10,735 bases of DNA from NCBI GenBank assembly GCA_028877005.1, contig JAGWPI010000155.1, forward strand, positions 1 through 10,735, read 5' to 3'. Under the pieces are notes generated by a model that ran no database searches, had not been told where the DNA came from, and saw nothing but the letters and a program-made list of their open reading frames with translations. The position numbers were made by a program, and so were the translations under genes. Shown one piece after another: positions 1-7,477 of the stretch (position 1 is its first letter; the number at the start of each line of letters is the position of its first letter). Source of the stretch: Bacteroidota bacterium. GTDB lineage: Bacteria > Bacteroidota > Bacteroidia > Chitinophagales > Chitinophagaceae.

Positions 1-757
1 CTTGTTCTATGGTGGGTAGCCCGTTTGTAATTTTTCTCCAAGTATTTCCACCATCTACTGATTTGTATAATCCGCTTTGTGGTCCGTTCCATTCACCATT
101 TTCCCACGGACCCTGACGGCCAGCCCATAAATCTGCAAAAATTATATTGGGATTTTTAGGATCAATGGCAACCTGCACAGCACCGGTATTTTCATCTTTA
201 TACAATACCTTTTCCCAAGTTTTTCCGCCATTTATAGTTCTATATACGCCACGCTCTTCATTAGGGCCGTAGGGATGCCCCATGGCGGCAACAAATACTC
301 TATTAGGGTTAGTAGGATCAATAGTAACGGCACCCACTTGCTGTACATTGCTTAATCCCAAATGTTGCCATGTTTTACCGGCATCAGTTGATTTGTATAT
401 ACCATTCCCAACCGACAAATCCGGACGTTGCAAACCTTCACCCGAACCTACATAAATAATATCAGGATTGGAGGGAGCAACGGCTACATCGCCAATTGAG
501 CCGGTAGGTTGATCATCAAAAATAGGAAACCAAGTTCTGCCATAATCGGTGGTTTTCCAAACACCCCCGTTATTAACACCTATATAAAACACATTGGGTT
601 GTTGAGGAACTCCTACCGCACCAACGGTCCTTCCTCCTCTATGTGGACCAATCATCCGCCATTCCATTTCTTGAAATAAATCGGCTGATACCTGAGCTGA
701 AATCTTTGTAAAACAACTAATACTGAATAGTAGCAAAAAACAGAAATGCCGTTTCAT
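1..757 (-). CDS. Asp-box/VPS10-like beta-propeller exported protein (partial, C-terminus outside window)
   Basis: The reading frame opens with ATG at 757 and stays open to the window edge, giving 252 residues of a longer protein. Residues 1-22 look like a Sec signal peptide (hydrophobic 6-20, ending ISAQ). The mature part carries BNR/Asp-box repeats of the S/T-x-D/N-x-G-x-T-W kind at about residues 68-76, 122-130, 173-181 and 232-240, each preceded by a strand such as IIYVGSGEG. This is the sortilin/VPS10-type or 'glycosyl hydrolase BNR' family common in Bacteroidota. It aligns by eye over its whole length with the divergent gene starting at 997 (shared IGP, GGVWKT, GEG, DPTNP and NPYG/HPYG segments), so the two are paralogues. 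Full-length relatives are typically about 1000 residues. Asp-box propellers are structural scaffolds; the substrate or partner is not deducible, and a sialidase label would be unsafe. The family call is firm; the function is unknown. Confidence 0.88.
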   Translation of the reverse strand, partial: MKRHFCFLLLFSISCFTKISAQVSADLFQEMEWRMIGPHRGGRTVGAVGVPQQPNVFYIGVNNGGVWKTTDYGRTWFPIFDDQPTGSIGDVAVAPSNPDIIYVGSGEGLQRPDLSVGNGIYKSTDAGKTWQHLGLSNVQQVGAVTIDPTNPNRVFVAAMGHPYGPNEERGVYRTINGGKTWEKVLYKDENTGAVQVAIDPKNPNIIFADLWAGRQGPWENGEWNGPQSGLYKSVDGGNTWRKITNGLPTIEQ

Positions 758-821
758 AAGTTTATTATTTAATAAAGAATTAGGTATTTATATTGCAAAT
801 AAAGTAGCCATCATACATTTT

Positions 822-852
822 TTTGCACGCCATCAAATAAAAAATACTTTTT
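822..852 (+). promoter_or_regulatory. Candidate Bacteroidota-type promoter for the gene at 997
   Basis: TTTG at 822-825 is followed after exactly 19 nt by TACTTTTT at 845-852, which matches the Bacteroidota -7 element TAnnTTTG except for the last base. The known architecture for the primary sigma factor of this phylum is a TTTG or TTG -33 element about 19 nt upstream. Transcription would start near 858-860 and leave a leader of about 137 nt before the ATG at 997. In AT-rich DNA such matches arise by chance, and the long leader is a point against it. Confidence 0.33.
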
Positions 853-996
853 TTCTATTTGAAAGTAAAAGATACAGAGTATGTCAGTTCTGTAAAAATA
901 ATTTACATCAATGGTGGAATTATTTTCTACACTATTCTAATTTACCGCTTGAAAAAAAATTTATTACCTTCCCGTTTGCAATCAAAAAAAAACAAC

Positions 997-3900
997 ATGA
1001 GAAAAATTTATGGCTGTATGCTGCTGGCATTAAGCATTGGCATAGGTGCAATTGCACAAGAAATTAAACTTTCTTCACAATTTAATAACTTTCAACCACG
1101 TACTATTGGACCTGCTGGTATGAGTGGCCGTATTACGGCAATTGATGCTTTGTGGAGTGACCCTAACATTATTTATGCGGGTAGCGCCAGTGGAGGTGTT
1201 TGGAAAACCGAAAATGGCGGTGCATCTTGGAAACCTGTATTTGATAAAGAACCCATTTTAAATATAGGAGCAGTAGCCATAACACAAAGTAATCCTGCAG
1301 TAGTTTGGGTAGGAACCGGCGAAGGTAATCCGCGAAACTCTGTAAGTTTAGGTGATGGCATTTATAAAAGCTTAGATGGAGGACAAACTTGGCAATGTAT
1401 GGGTTTACAAAACACCAAAAATATCCATCGCATTATTATCGATCCCACTAATCCTGATGTTGTGTATGTTGGCGCCATTGGTAACCCTTATGGTGTTCAT
1501 GGTGAACGTGGTTTGTATAAAACCACCGATGGTGGTCAAACTTGGAAATTAATTTTACACACCAATGATTCAAGTGGTGTAGCCGATATGATAATAGACC
1601 CACAAAACCCCAATAAATTATTAGTAGCCATGTGGCAACACCACCGAACCCCTTGGAGTTTTACCAGCGGCGGTAGCGGCAGTGGATTATACGTTACCTA
1701 TGATGCAGGCAAAACTTTTAAAAAGCTGGGTAAAGCCGATGGTTTACCTGATGGTAATTATGGGCGTATTGGTTTAACTATTTGCCGCAGTTTACCCAGT
1801 AGGGTGTATGCTCTGGTTGAAGCCACTAAAAATGGCTTATACAAATCAGATGATGGAGGAATAAAATGGGAATTAGTGAATAGCGACCCTGCCGTAGTTA
1901 CCAACCGTGCCTTTTATTTTCAAGATATAAGAGTTGATCCAGAGAATGAAAACCGCTTGTACAACATTAACCAAATGGTAAGTGTGAGTGAAGATGGCGG
2001 AAAAACTTTTAGAATTTTAATACCTTATAGTGGTATACACCCCGACCATCATGCTTGGTGGATTCACCCCTATAACCCCTCTTTTATTATTGATGGTGAT
2101 GATGGTGGCTTAGCTATTACAAGAGATAAAGGAAAAACATGGCAGTTTGAAAGCAAATTACCAGTTGGGCAATTTTACCACATTAATGTAGATAATGCAT
2201 TACCCTACCATGTAATGGGTGGATTACAAGATAATGGCAGTTGGTATGGGCCGGCTTATGTTTGGATAAATTCAGGCATCAGAAACAGCTATTGGACTGA
2301 AGTAGGAGGTGGCGATGGCTTTGATGTAGTACCTGACCCCGATAACTATAATTGGTTATACTCTATGAGCCAAGAAGGTGAATTAGGTCGCTACAATGTT
2401 GCTACCGGCGAACAATGGCGTATTAAACCGCCCGATGTTGGCAGTACCCTTCGCCACAGATTTAACTGGAATGCGGCTATTGCACAAGATCCATTTGATA
2501 ACAATACCATTTATTTTGGTAGTCAGTTTGTAAACAAAAGCACCAATAAAGGCATTTCTTGGAATATTATTTCGCCCGACTTAACTACAAACGATACCGC
2601 TAAAGAAGATCAACGTAATAATGGTGGATTATCTATTGATATTACAGGTGCCGAAAACTACTGCACCATTTTATGTATTGAACCATCACATGTACAACGG
2701 GGTGTAATTTGGGTAGGTACTGACGATGGGAATGTACAACTTACACAAGATGGTGGCCAAACCTGGACTAATTTTAGGGGCAAAATACCCGGAATGCCCG
2801 AAGGTAGCTGGATACCTCAAATTAGAGCCTCCAGATATAAAGCAGGCGAAGCTTTTGTAGTATGTAACAATTACCGTTTGGGAGATTTTAAACCTTATAT
2901 TTTCAGAACAACTAATTTTGGTAAAACTTGGACCAGAATAGTAGATGAAAAAAAAGTAACCGGGTATGCCTTGTGTATGATTCAAGACCCTGTAGAACCC
3001 AACTTAATTTTTGTTGGAACGGAACAAGGTTTATGGGTTAGCTTAGACAATGGTGATCATTTTCAACAATTCACCAATAATTACCCATCTGTATCCACAT
3101 ACGATTTAGCCATTCAGGAAAGAGAAGCCGATTTAGCTATTGCTACTTTTGGAAGAGCCATTTGGATTTTAGATGACATTCGTCCTTTAAGAAAATTAGC
3201 AGCAAATAACGGTAAACCCTTTATGCAAAAACTTGTCGCTTTCCCTATTCCAACAGCTTATCAAGCTAAAATGAAAAATCCTTCCGGTATTGAATACAGC
3301 ATTTGGGGAACCTATGAAGGTGAAAATAGAAAGCGTGGTGCTTCTATTAGCTTTTATACAGCTAAAACAGTTAATGATACAGGTAAATTAAAAATGCCCG
3401 ATTCAGTTCAAGTACATATTTATGATGCAGCACATAACAATGTGCGTAATTTAATGGTAAAAGCAGATACAGGTTTCAACCGCTTTTTCTGGGGATTAGA
3501 AGGGAAAGGCATTCGCAGTTCAGGTGGAAGAAGAGGTAGAAATGTTGGCGGTAGTACCGGAGAACCCGGAGGACTTCCGGTAGATCCGGGCACCTACACC
3601 GTTGTGCTTCAATGGGGCAACATAAAAGACTCTGCTACAGTAGTAGTAAATGATGACCCTAATGCTCCCACTTCGCCGGAAGTAAGAAACGCACAACGTG
3701 CATTTAATGCGCGGTTAGACTCCTTAACTATTCAGGTAAATGAACTAACTGAAAGGCTTACCAACGCAGAATCTATTATGACAAATATTAAAAATAATTT
3801 ATTAAATATTGACAGTAGTAGTAGAGACAGTATACATAACAATATTAAAAAATTAGAGCAGTCTATTAAAACAATCCGAGAAAAATTAAATGGCAAACCA

Positions 3901-4155
3901 CAAGAAAAACAAGGTTATGGAACAGTGCCACAAGTTACTGTAAATGGTAATATTGCCAATGCACGCAGTACGGCCTTATATAAAAACGCAGTACCCGGCG
4001 AGCAAGAGGAAAAATTATATAAAGTAGCAAAACAAAGTGTAGATGATGTTATGGAGTATGCCAATAAATTTTTTAATACAGAATGGAAGAACTTCAAGCA
4101 ATTGGTAGAATCATCAAAATTAGACTTATTTAAAAAAGATACTGATAAAGAATAA
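997..4155 (+). CDS. Asp-box/VPS10-like beta-propeller exported protein, 1052 aa
   Basis: The frame is open from a TTG at 859, but ATG 997 is chosen because it is followed at once by a signal peptide (MRKI, hydrophobic core, ending AIAQ at residue 21), whereas the upstream 46 codons look like translated leader. At least ten Asp-box repeats follow, for example KTENGGASW near residue 70, KSLDGGQTW, KTTDGGQTW, VSEDGGKTF, ITRDKGKTW, LTQDGGQTW and RTTNFGKTW, consistent with the double-propeller sortilin/VPS10-like architecture. After about residue 780 comes a non-propeller region, including a Gly/Arg-rich patch near 840-858, a short beta segment (GTYTVVLQWG, then VVVNDDP) and a predicted coiled coil at about 905-966 rich in Leu, Asn and Glu. 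The protein is exported, either periplasmic or surface. No C-terminal sorting domain of type IX secretion is evident. Family members are often annotated as 'glycosyl hydrolase', but no catalytic motif can be recognised here. It is paralogous to the divergent gene at 1-757. Confidence 0.9.
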   Translation: MRKIYGCMLLALSIGIGAIAQEIKLSSQFNNFQPRTIGPAGMSGRITAIDALWSDPNIIYAGSASGGVWKTENGGASWKPVFDKEPILNIGAVAITQSNPAVVWVGTGEGNPRNSVSLGDGIYKSLDGGQTWQCMGLQNTKNIHRIIIDPTNPDVVYVGAIGNPYGVHGERGLYKTTDGGQTWKLILHTNDSSGVADMIIDPQNPNKLLVAMWQHHRTPWSFTSGGSGSGLYVTYDAGKTFKKLGKADGLPDGNYGRIGLTICRSLPSRVYALVEATKNGLYKSDDGGIKWELVNSDPAVVTNRAFYFQDIRVDPENENRLYNINQMVSVSEDGGKTFRILIPYSGIHPDHHAWWIHPYNPSFIIDGDDGGLAITRDKGKTWQFESKLPVGQFYHINVDNALPYHVMGGLQDNGSWYGPAYVWINSGIRNSYWTEVGGGDGFDVVPDPDNYNWLYSMSQEGELGRYNVATGEQWRIKPPDVGSTLRHRFNWNAAIAQDPFDNNTIYFGSQFVNKSTNKGISWNIISPDLTTNDTAKEDQRNNGGLSIDITGAENYCTILCIEPSHVQRGVIWVGTDDGNVQLTQDGGQTWTNFRGKIPGMPEGSWIPQIRASRYKAGEAFVVCNNYRLGDFKPYIFRTTNFGKTWTRIVDEKKVTGYALCMIQDPVEPNLIFVGTEQGLWVSLDNGDHFQQFTNNYPSVSTYDLAIQEREADLAIATFGRAIWILDDIRPLRKLAANNGKPFMQKLVAFPIPTAYQAKMKNPSGIEYSIWGTYEGENRKRGASISFYTAKTVNDTGKLKMPDSVQVHIYDAAHNNVRNLMVKADTGFNRFFWGLEGKGIRSSGGRRGRNVGGSTGEPGGLPVDPGTYTVVLQWGNIKDSATVVVNDDPNAPTSPEVRNAQRAFNARLDSLTIQVNELTERLTNAESIMTNIKNNLLNIDSSSRDSIHNNIKKLEQSIKTIREKLNGKPQEKQGYGTVPQVTVNGNIANARSTALYKNAVPGEQEEKLYKVAKQSVDDVMEYANKFFNTEWKNFKQLVESSKLDLFKKDTDKE

Positions 4156-4167
4156 CCAACCAGATAA

Positions 4168-4743
4168 TTATCTTTGCTTTTGCATAAAGTAGCGAAAACG
4201 CAATACAGAAGCTGCTATCAGAATTATACCGCAAATTTCTGACAGCAGCTTTTCTGCATCAAAAAAGTCGGTTGGCCTATCTTTCAATTCCGGGTCCATC
4301 CAAATTCCATGTATTATAAACAGCAAAGCAGCACCATAAGCCATTAAATGAATATTCTTCCAAATGCGGAAAGACATTTTATTTTTTACTACTTTTTGAG
4401 TTGTTAGTAAAACAATAAGAAATGCATACAACGATAAACTGCCTAAAATTGCCATATAAGGCTGATGTTTCGCATACAAAGGCCATAATATCTGCAACCA
4501 ATTGAATGAAGAAGCAACATCAATAGGTATTAATACAACATGTAAACAAACAAGTACTAAAGCTAAATAAGCTGTATAATTGTGTACATCTGTTAAATTA
4601 TAGCGCTGCAAATAAGTAGGAACACGTTTCCAATGTACTGATTTTTTATAAACAGAACTTAGAAGCATCCCCAATAAAATATTAATAGTTAATATAATAG
4701 TTGCAATAAGGCCAAGTGTTCCTGAAATATCAAGGGTATTCAT
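4168..4743 (-). CDS. Ferric-reductase-like bis-heme transmembrane cytochrome, 191 aa
   Basis: This is a small polytopic inner-membrane protein with about five hydrophobic segments (roughly residues 7-30, 56-74, 95-114, 130-149 and 168-186). Two histidine pairs sit in two of them: His54/His68 (13 residues between) and His132/His145 (12 between). The same two spacings ligate the two stacked hemes of the NOX/FRE ferric-reductase transmembrane domain, so b-type heme binding is likely. The FAD and NAD(P)H domains of full ferric reductases are absent, so an electron donor must come from another protein or the quinone pool. It is the last gene of the heme/iron uptake operon, 22 nt after the ATPase gene, which suggests a role in reducing imported iron or heme, or in an electron step at the membrane. 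ATG 4743 has no Shine-Dalgarno sequence. Its stop lies 12 nt from the stop of the convergent gene. The fold call is good; the exact substrate is inference. Confidence 0.82.
   Translation of the reverse strand: MNTLDISGTLGLIATIILTINILLGMLLSSVYKKSVHWKRVPTYLQRYNLTDVHNYTAYLALVLVCLHVVLIPIDVASSFNWLQILWPLYAKHQPYMAILGSLSLYAFLIVLLTTQKVVKNKMSFRIWKNIHLMAYGAALLFIIHGIWMDPELKDRPTDFFDAEKLLSEICGIILIAASVLRFRYFMQKQR
4209..4251 (+). terminator. 15-bp inverted repeat, possible terminator of the gene ending at 4155
   Basis: AAGCTGCTATCAGAA (4209-4223) and TTCTGACAGCAGCTT (4237-4251) are inverted repeats with one mismatch and a 13-nt spacer. The right arm runs into TTTTC. The hairpin begins 53 nt after the stop of the rightward gene, but lies inside the last codons of the convergent cytochrome gene. 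In the rightward transcript the mismatch is A-C; in the leftward transcript the same position becomes a G-U wobble, so the stem is uninterrupted there. The U tract is short, so intrinsic termination is plausible but not proven. Confidence 0.45.
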
Positions 4744-4765
4744 ATATGCTTATAATTTTAAACAA

Positions 4766-5548
4766 TTAGGGTTGAAAGTAAATAAAAGGGAAGTTGGTTT
4801 CACTGTTCTTAATTTTTATAGCCGGTACACCAAAAATTTGATGAATCAGTTCTATATCTATTTCTGCAGGATGGTGTAAAGATTGATACAGCATGCCGTT
4901 TTTAATAAAGTGCAATGAGTCGGCGAATTGCAATGCTAAATTAATATCGTGTAATATAGCCAACACAGTTACGTGGCGGCGAGTTAAAGATTTGGCAATA
5001 TGCATTAATTGATATTGGAATTTAATATCTAATTGAGAGACAGGCTCATCTAAAAATAAATATTTTTTTTGCTGCGCTGATGCATCTAAGATTTGAGCCA
5101 ACACTCGACTCATTTGAACTTTTTGTGCCTCACCACCGGATAACTGCTGATAATTAGTTTGTGCAAATTGAAAAACATCCATTGCTTGCATAGCTTCGGT
5201 TACAATAGTTTCATATATAATACCGGGTGTATTTTTAAAAAAAGGGTACCTACCCATCATCACCACTTCTTGCACAGTTAGTGCAAATGGCAGGTGATAT
5301 TTTTGTGATAAAACGGCCCTTCGTTTTGATAATTTTTCGGGCGATAAAACAGCAACATCATCTCCCCCAATCATTATTTTTCCAGAAGTAGGCGCAAAGC
5401 TTCCGGCCATTAACTGCAAAAGTGTAGATTTACCTGCACCATTAGCACCCATAATAACAGCAAAACTATTTTGAGGAATAGTTAAGTTTATATTTTGTAA
5501 TATTTGTTTTTTTTGAATTACATAACTAACATTATTAACTTCAATCAT
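4766..5548 (-). CDS. hmuV: Heme/iron ABC transporter ATP-binding protein (HmuV-like), 260 aa
   Basis: This is the cytoplasmic ATPase of a type II (BtuCD-like) importer. It carries Walker A GANGAGKST (residues 34-42), a Q-loop Gln near 82, the segment LTVQEVVMMGRYP typical of HmuV/FecE-like proteins, signature LSGGE (136-140), Walker B YLFLDEP with Asp167/Glu168, and the switch His200 in LHDINLA. Length is normal for the family. The frame extends to a GTG at 5554, but ATG 5548 is chosen because a near-perfect Shine-Dalgarno sequence (AAGGAGG, 5554-5560) lies 5 nt upstream and would overlap the GTG. The start lies inside the end of the permease gene (8-nt overlap), implying translational coupling. 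The KRRAVLSQ...FPLT-like region resembles heme importers most, but siderophore or cobalamin ATPases cannot be excluded from this protein alone. Confidence 0.88.
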   Translation of the reverse strand: MIEVNNVSYVIQKKQILQNINLTIPQNSFAVIMGANGAGKSTLLQLMAGSFAPTSGKIMIGGDDVAVLSPEKLSKRRAVLSQKYHLPFALTVQEVVMMGRYPFFKNTPGIIYETIVTEAMQAMDVFQFAQTNYQQLSGGEAQKVQMSRVLAQILDASAQQKKYLFLDEPVSQLDIKFQYQLMHIAKSLTRRHVTVLAILHDINLALQFADSLHFIKNGMLYQSLHHPAEIDIELIHQIFGVPAIKIKNSETNFPFIYFQP

Positions 5549-6590
5549 AATCACCTCCTTTTTGTAGTAATTGTGTTTTTTTCAGTAAAAGAATAAAAAC
5601 AGGTGCCCCTACTAAAGAAGTAATGATACCAATTGGAATTTCACCGGGTGCAATTAATAAACGAGCAGCTATATCTCCAACAGTTAATAAAATAGCACCA
5701 CATAAAAATGACGCAGGAAGTAGCAAGCGATTGTTGCCCCCTAAAAATAAACGCATGATGTGTGGTACAATTAAACCCACAAATGCAATTACACCCACAA
5801 ATGCAGTAGCCACAGCAACCATTGCTGTATTCAATAATAAAATCTGCCATTTTAGTCGTTCAGTATGTACTCCTAAAAAACCCGCTTCCTTATCCCCTAA
5901 CATCAACGCATTTAATTGATTAGTATAGCCCATTAAAAGCAGCATAACGGGTAGCGTAACAATTGCCGTAACCCTTACCTGTAGCCAGTTTGCGCCTGCA
6001 AAACTACCAAGGTTCCAAAAGGTAATACTGCGGGCTTGCGGATCACGAGAAATGAAACTCAAAAATCCGGTGCCACTTAAGGCTATGGCATTAATGGCAA
6101 TACCAATTAACAGCAAATTAGTAACAGAAACATTTTTAGCAGATTTTGCCAACGTATAAACCAATACAGTTGCCAATACTCCGCCCAAAAAAGCAAAAAC
6201 GGGTACCAAAAAAATACCTGATAACTGTTGTAGCCAATCAGGCAATTTAGTAGCCAACACAAAGATAAAAGAAGCACCAAATGCTGCACCTGAACTAGTA
6301 CCTATTAAACCAGGCTCTACAATCGGATTTCTAAATAAGCCCTGCATCATTACACCAGATGCTGCTAAAATACCACCGGTAATAGCACACAATAACACAC
6401 GTGGCAAACGTATATCTATAAAAACGGCCTCATGCATGTTAAATATTGCATTGGCTTTAAAAGTTTGTATTATTGCACTATACATCTCGTGCAGTGAAAT
6501 AGGTACTGCCCCCAATGCAATAGCCATAATAAGCGTAACAATGAGTAACACCCATAAAACAAACAAATACAGTTTAGGGAAGTGTTGCAT
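5541..6590 (-). CDS. hmuU: FecCD/BtuC-type ABC transporter permease (HmuU-like), 349 aa
   Basis: This is the inner-membrane permease of the importer and is expected to act as a homodimer with two copies of the ATPase. The chain is strongly hydrophobic with about nine or ten membrane helices. Family landmarks are present: RLPRVL (61-66), GLFRNPIVEPGLIGTSSG (84-101), the loop GDKEAGFLGV (232-241, ATPase coupling region), GLIVPHIMR (272-280), GDIAAR (305-310) and the C-terminal EIPIGIITSLVGAPVF (317-332). Length is typical. ATG 6590 lies inside the end of the binding-protein gene (17-nt overlap), and the stop lies inside hmuV. There is no Shine-Dalgarno sequence at the start, so translation probably depends on coupling to the upstream gene. 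Family membership is certain; the heme assignment rests on the neighbouring binding protein and ATPase. Confidence 0.9.
   Translation of the reverse strand: MQHFPKLYLFVLWVLLIVTLIMAIALGAVPISLHEMYSAIIQTFKANAIFNMHEAVFIDIRLPRVLLCAITGGILAASGVMMQGLFRNPIVEPGLIGTSSGAAFGASFIFVLATKLPDWLQQLSGIFLVPVFAFLGGVLATVLVYTLAKSAKNVSVTNLLLIGIAINAIALSGTGFLSFISRDPQARSITFWNLGSFAGANWLQVRVTAIVTLPVMLLLMGYTNQLNALMLGDKEAGFLGVHTERLKWQILLLNTAMVAVATAFVGVIAFVGLIVPHIMRLFLGGNNRLLLPASFLCGAILLTVGDIAARLLIAPGEIPIGIITSLVGAPVFILLLKKTQLLQKGGDYD
5549..5560 (-). promoter_or_regulatory. Extended Shine-Dalgarno sequence of hmuV
   Basis: On the minus strand AAGGAGGTGATT lies directly before the ATG at 5548. It matches the complement of the usual bacterial 16S rRNA 3' tail (GATCACCTCCTT) over 11 consecutive bases. 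It is embedded in the last codons of the permease gene, encoding part of its KGGDY tail. It decides the start of hmuV. None of the other starts in the window has a comparable sequence. Confidence 0.8.
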
Positions 6591-7467
6591 GAATATTAGG
6601 ATGAAATATTTTCATGAGTGATAATATATTAATTGCGCTCCTTGGTCCAAAATACACAATATCGTGTTCATTAAACCGATATATTTTATTGTACCTAGCC
6701 GCATTTGTTAATGCAACACCGGGAAGTCTTTTTACACCTTCTATACCACCTAATTTATCAAAGCCAAAATCTGTTACAATAATAATATCCGGATTAGCAG
6801 CAGCAATGGCTTCTGCACTTAATTGTGATGCACCCTTGGCCAAATATGTAGCAGGCCTCGCCATTGCCATTTTAATCATGGCATCAACCGGTCCATTCCT
6901 GCCACTCATTACAAAATAAACATTATTTGCTTGGCCAAACTGAATAACCATTACACTAGGGGTATCCACACATTGCTTTTGTACTGCATATATTATTTGC
7001 ATTTGTTGTTGTAATTGATGAATCAAAGAGTCTGCCACTGTAGATACACCAAAATAATTGCCCAAAGCACTTAACAATAGTTTTGCACTATCCAAGGTAT
7101 TCGATTCAAAAAATTCTTTACAACGTACACCCACCTGCTGTAATTGGGGAATAACAGTAGCAGGACCAATATTCTGGCTATAGATAACGATATCTGGACG
7201 CATAGATATAATACCCTCAGTACTCAATAATCGGTGATAGCCTACTTTAGGGAGTAATTTAGCACTATCTGGATAACTGCTGGTTAAATCGCAAGCCACT
7301 ATATCTTTTCCTTTTCCAAGCGCATACATCATTTCAGTAAGCTGTTTGGATACGGAAACAATACGCTTGGCTTCAGTTGGATTTAGTTGGTTTTCCTTTT
7401 GCTTTGCCTTACATGAAAACAGCAATAGCAACAATACCCATGAAACATTAAAACATATTCTCTTCAT
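6574..7467 (-). CDS. hmuT: HmuT-like heme-binding periplasmic lipoprotein, 297 aa
   Basis: This is a solute-binding protein of the class III (BtuF/FhuD/HmuT) fold. The N-terminus is a lipoprotein signal (hydrophobic 8-17, lipobox LFSC, Cys19). The residues after Cys are Lys/Gln rich rather than acidic, so it lacks the surface-export signal known for Bacteroidota lipoproteins and probably stays on the inner membrane facing the periplasm. Landmarks are RIVSVSKQLTEMMYALG (35-51), LLPKVGYHRLLSTEG (71-85), SMRPDIVI (88-95), LSAEAIAAANPDIIIV (216-231) and GGIEGVKRLPGVALT (240-254). The VGYxR segment with Tyr77 corresponds to the tyrosine that coordinates heme iron in ShuT/PhuT/HmuT proteins, and the GGxxG...LPGVALT block is typical of HmuT. 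The gene starts 10 nt after the receptor gene and overlaps the permease gene. Cobalamin or siderophore binding is the alternative; heme is favoured. Confidence 0.83.
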   Translation of the reverse strand: MKRICFNVSWVLLLLLFSCKAKQKENQLNPTEAKRIVSVSKQLTEMMYALGKGKDIVACDLTSSYPDSAKLLPKVGYHRLLSTEGIISMRPDIVIYSQNIGPATVIPQLQQVGVRCKEFFESNTLDSAKLLLSALGNYFGVSTVADSLIHQLQQQMQIIYAVQKQCVDTPSVMVIQFGQANNVYFVMSGRNGPVDAMIKMAMARPATYLAKGASQLSAEAIAAANPDIIIVTDFGFDKLGGIEGVKRLPGVALTNAARYNKIYRFNEHDIVYFGPRSAINILSLMKIFHPNIHATLP

Positions 7468-7477
7468 GCTAATATAT

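Noticed and set aside
1..757. Sialidase annotation based on Asp-box repeats
   Set aside because: Asp boxes are structural; no arginine triad or other sialidase catalytic residue could be identified, and the overall pattern fits VPS10-like propellers better.
859..996. N-terminal extension of the rightward propeller protein from TTG 859
   Set aside because: The 46 extra residues place a hydrophobic and basic leader before a perfectly ordinary signal peptide starting at ATG 997, so they are most likely untranslated.
2686..2985. Leftward 99-residue reading frame inside the propeller gene
   Set aside because: It lies wholly opposite Asp-box repeat coding sequence; the low-complexity aromatic content is a by-product of the repeats.
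5549..5554. GTG 5554 as the start of hmuV
   Set aside because: It overlaps the Shine-Dalgarno sequence, which is correctly spaced only for ATG 5548.
5623..5919. Rightward 98-residue reading frame opposite the permease gene
   Set aside because: It is antisense to strongly conserved FecCD coding sequence, and its composition is that expected of a shadow frame.
6600..6615. Near-palindrome ATGAAATATTTTCAT at the end of hmuT
   Set aside because: It is short, AT-only in the centre and within coding sequence; such matches are expected by chance in this base composition.
6614..6919. Rightward 101-residue reading frame opposite hmuT
   Set aside because: It is antisense to recognisable HmuT motifs, with no independent start signal or family resemblance.
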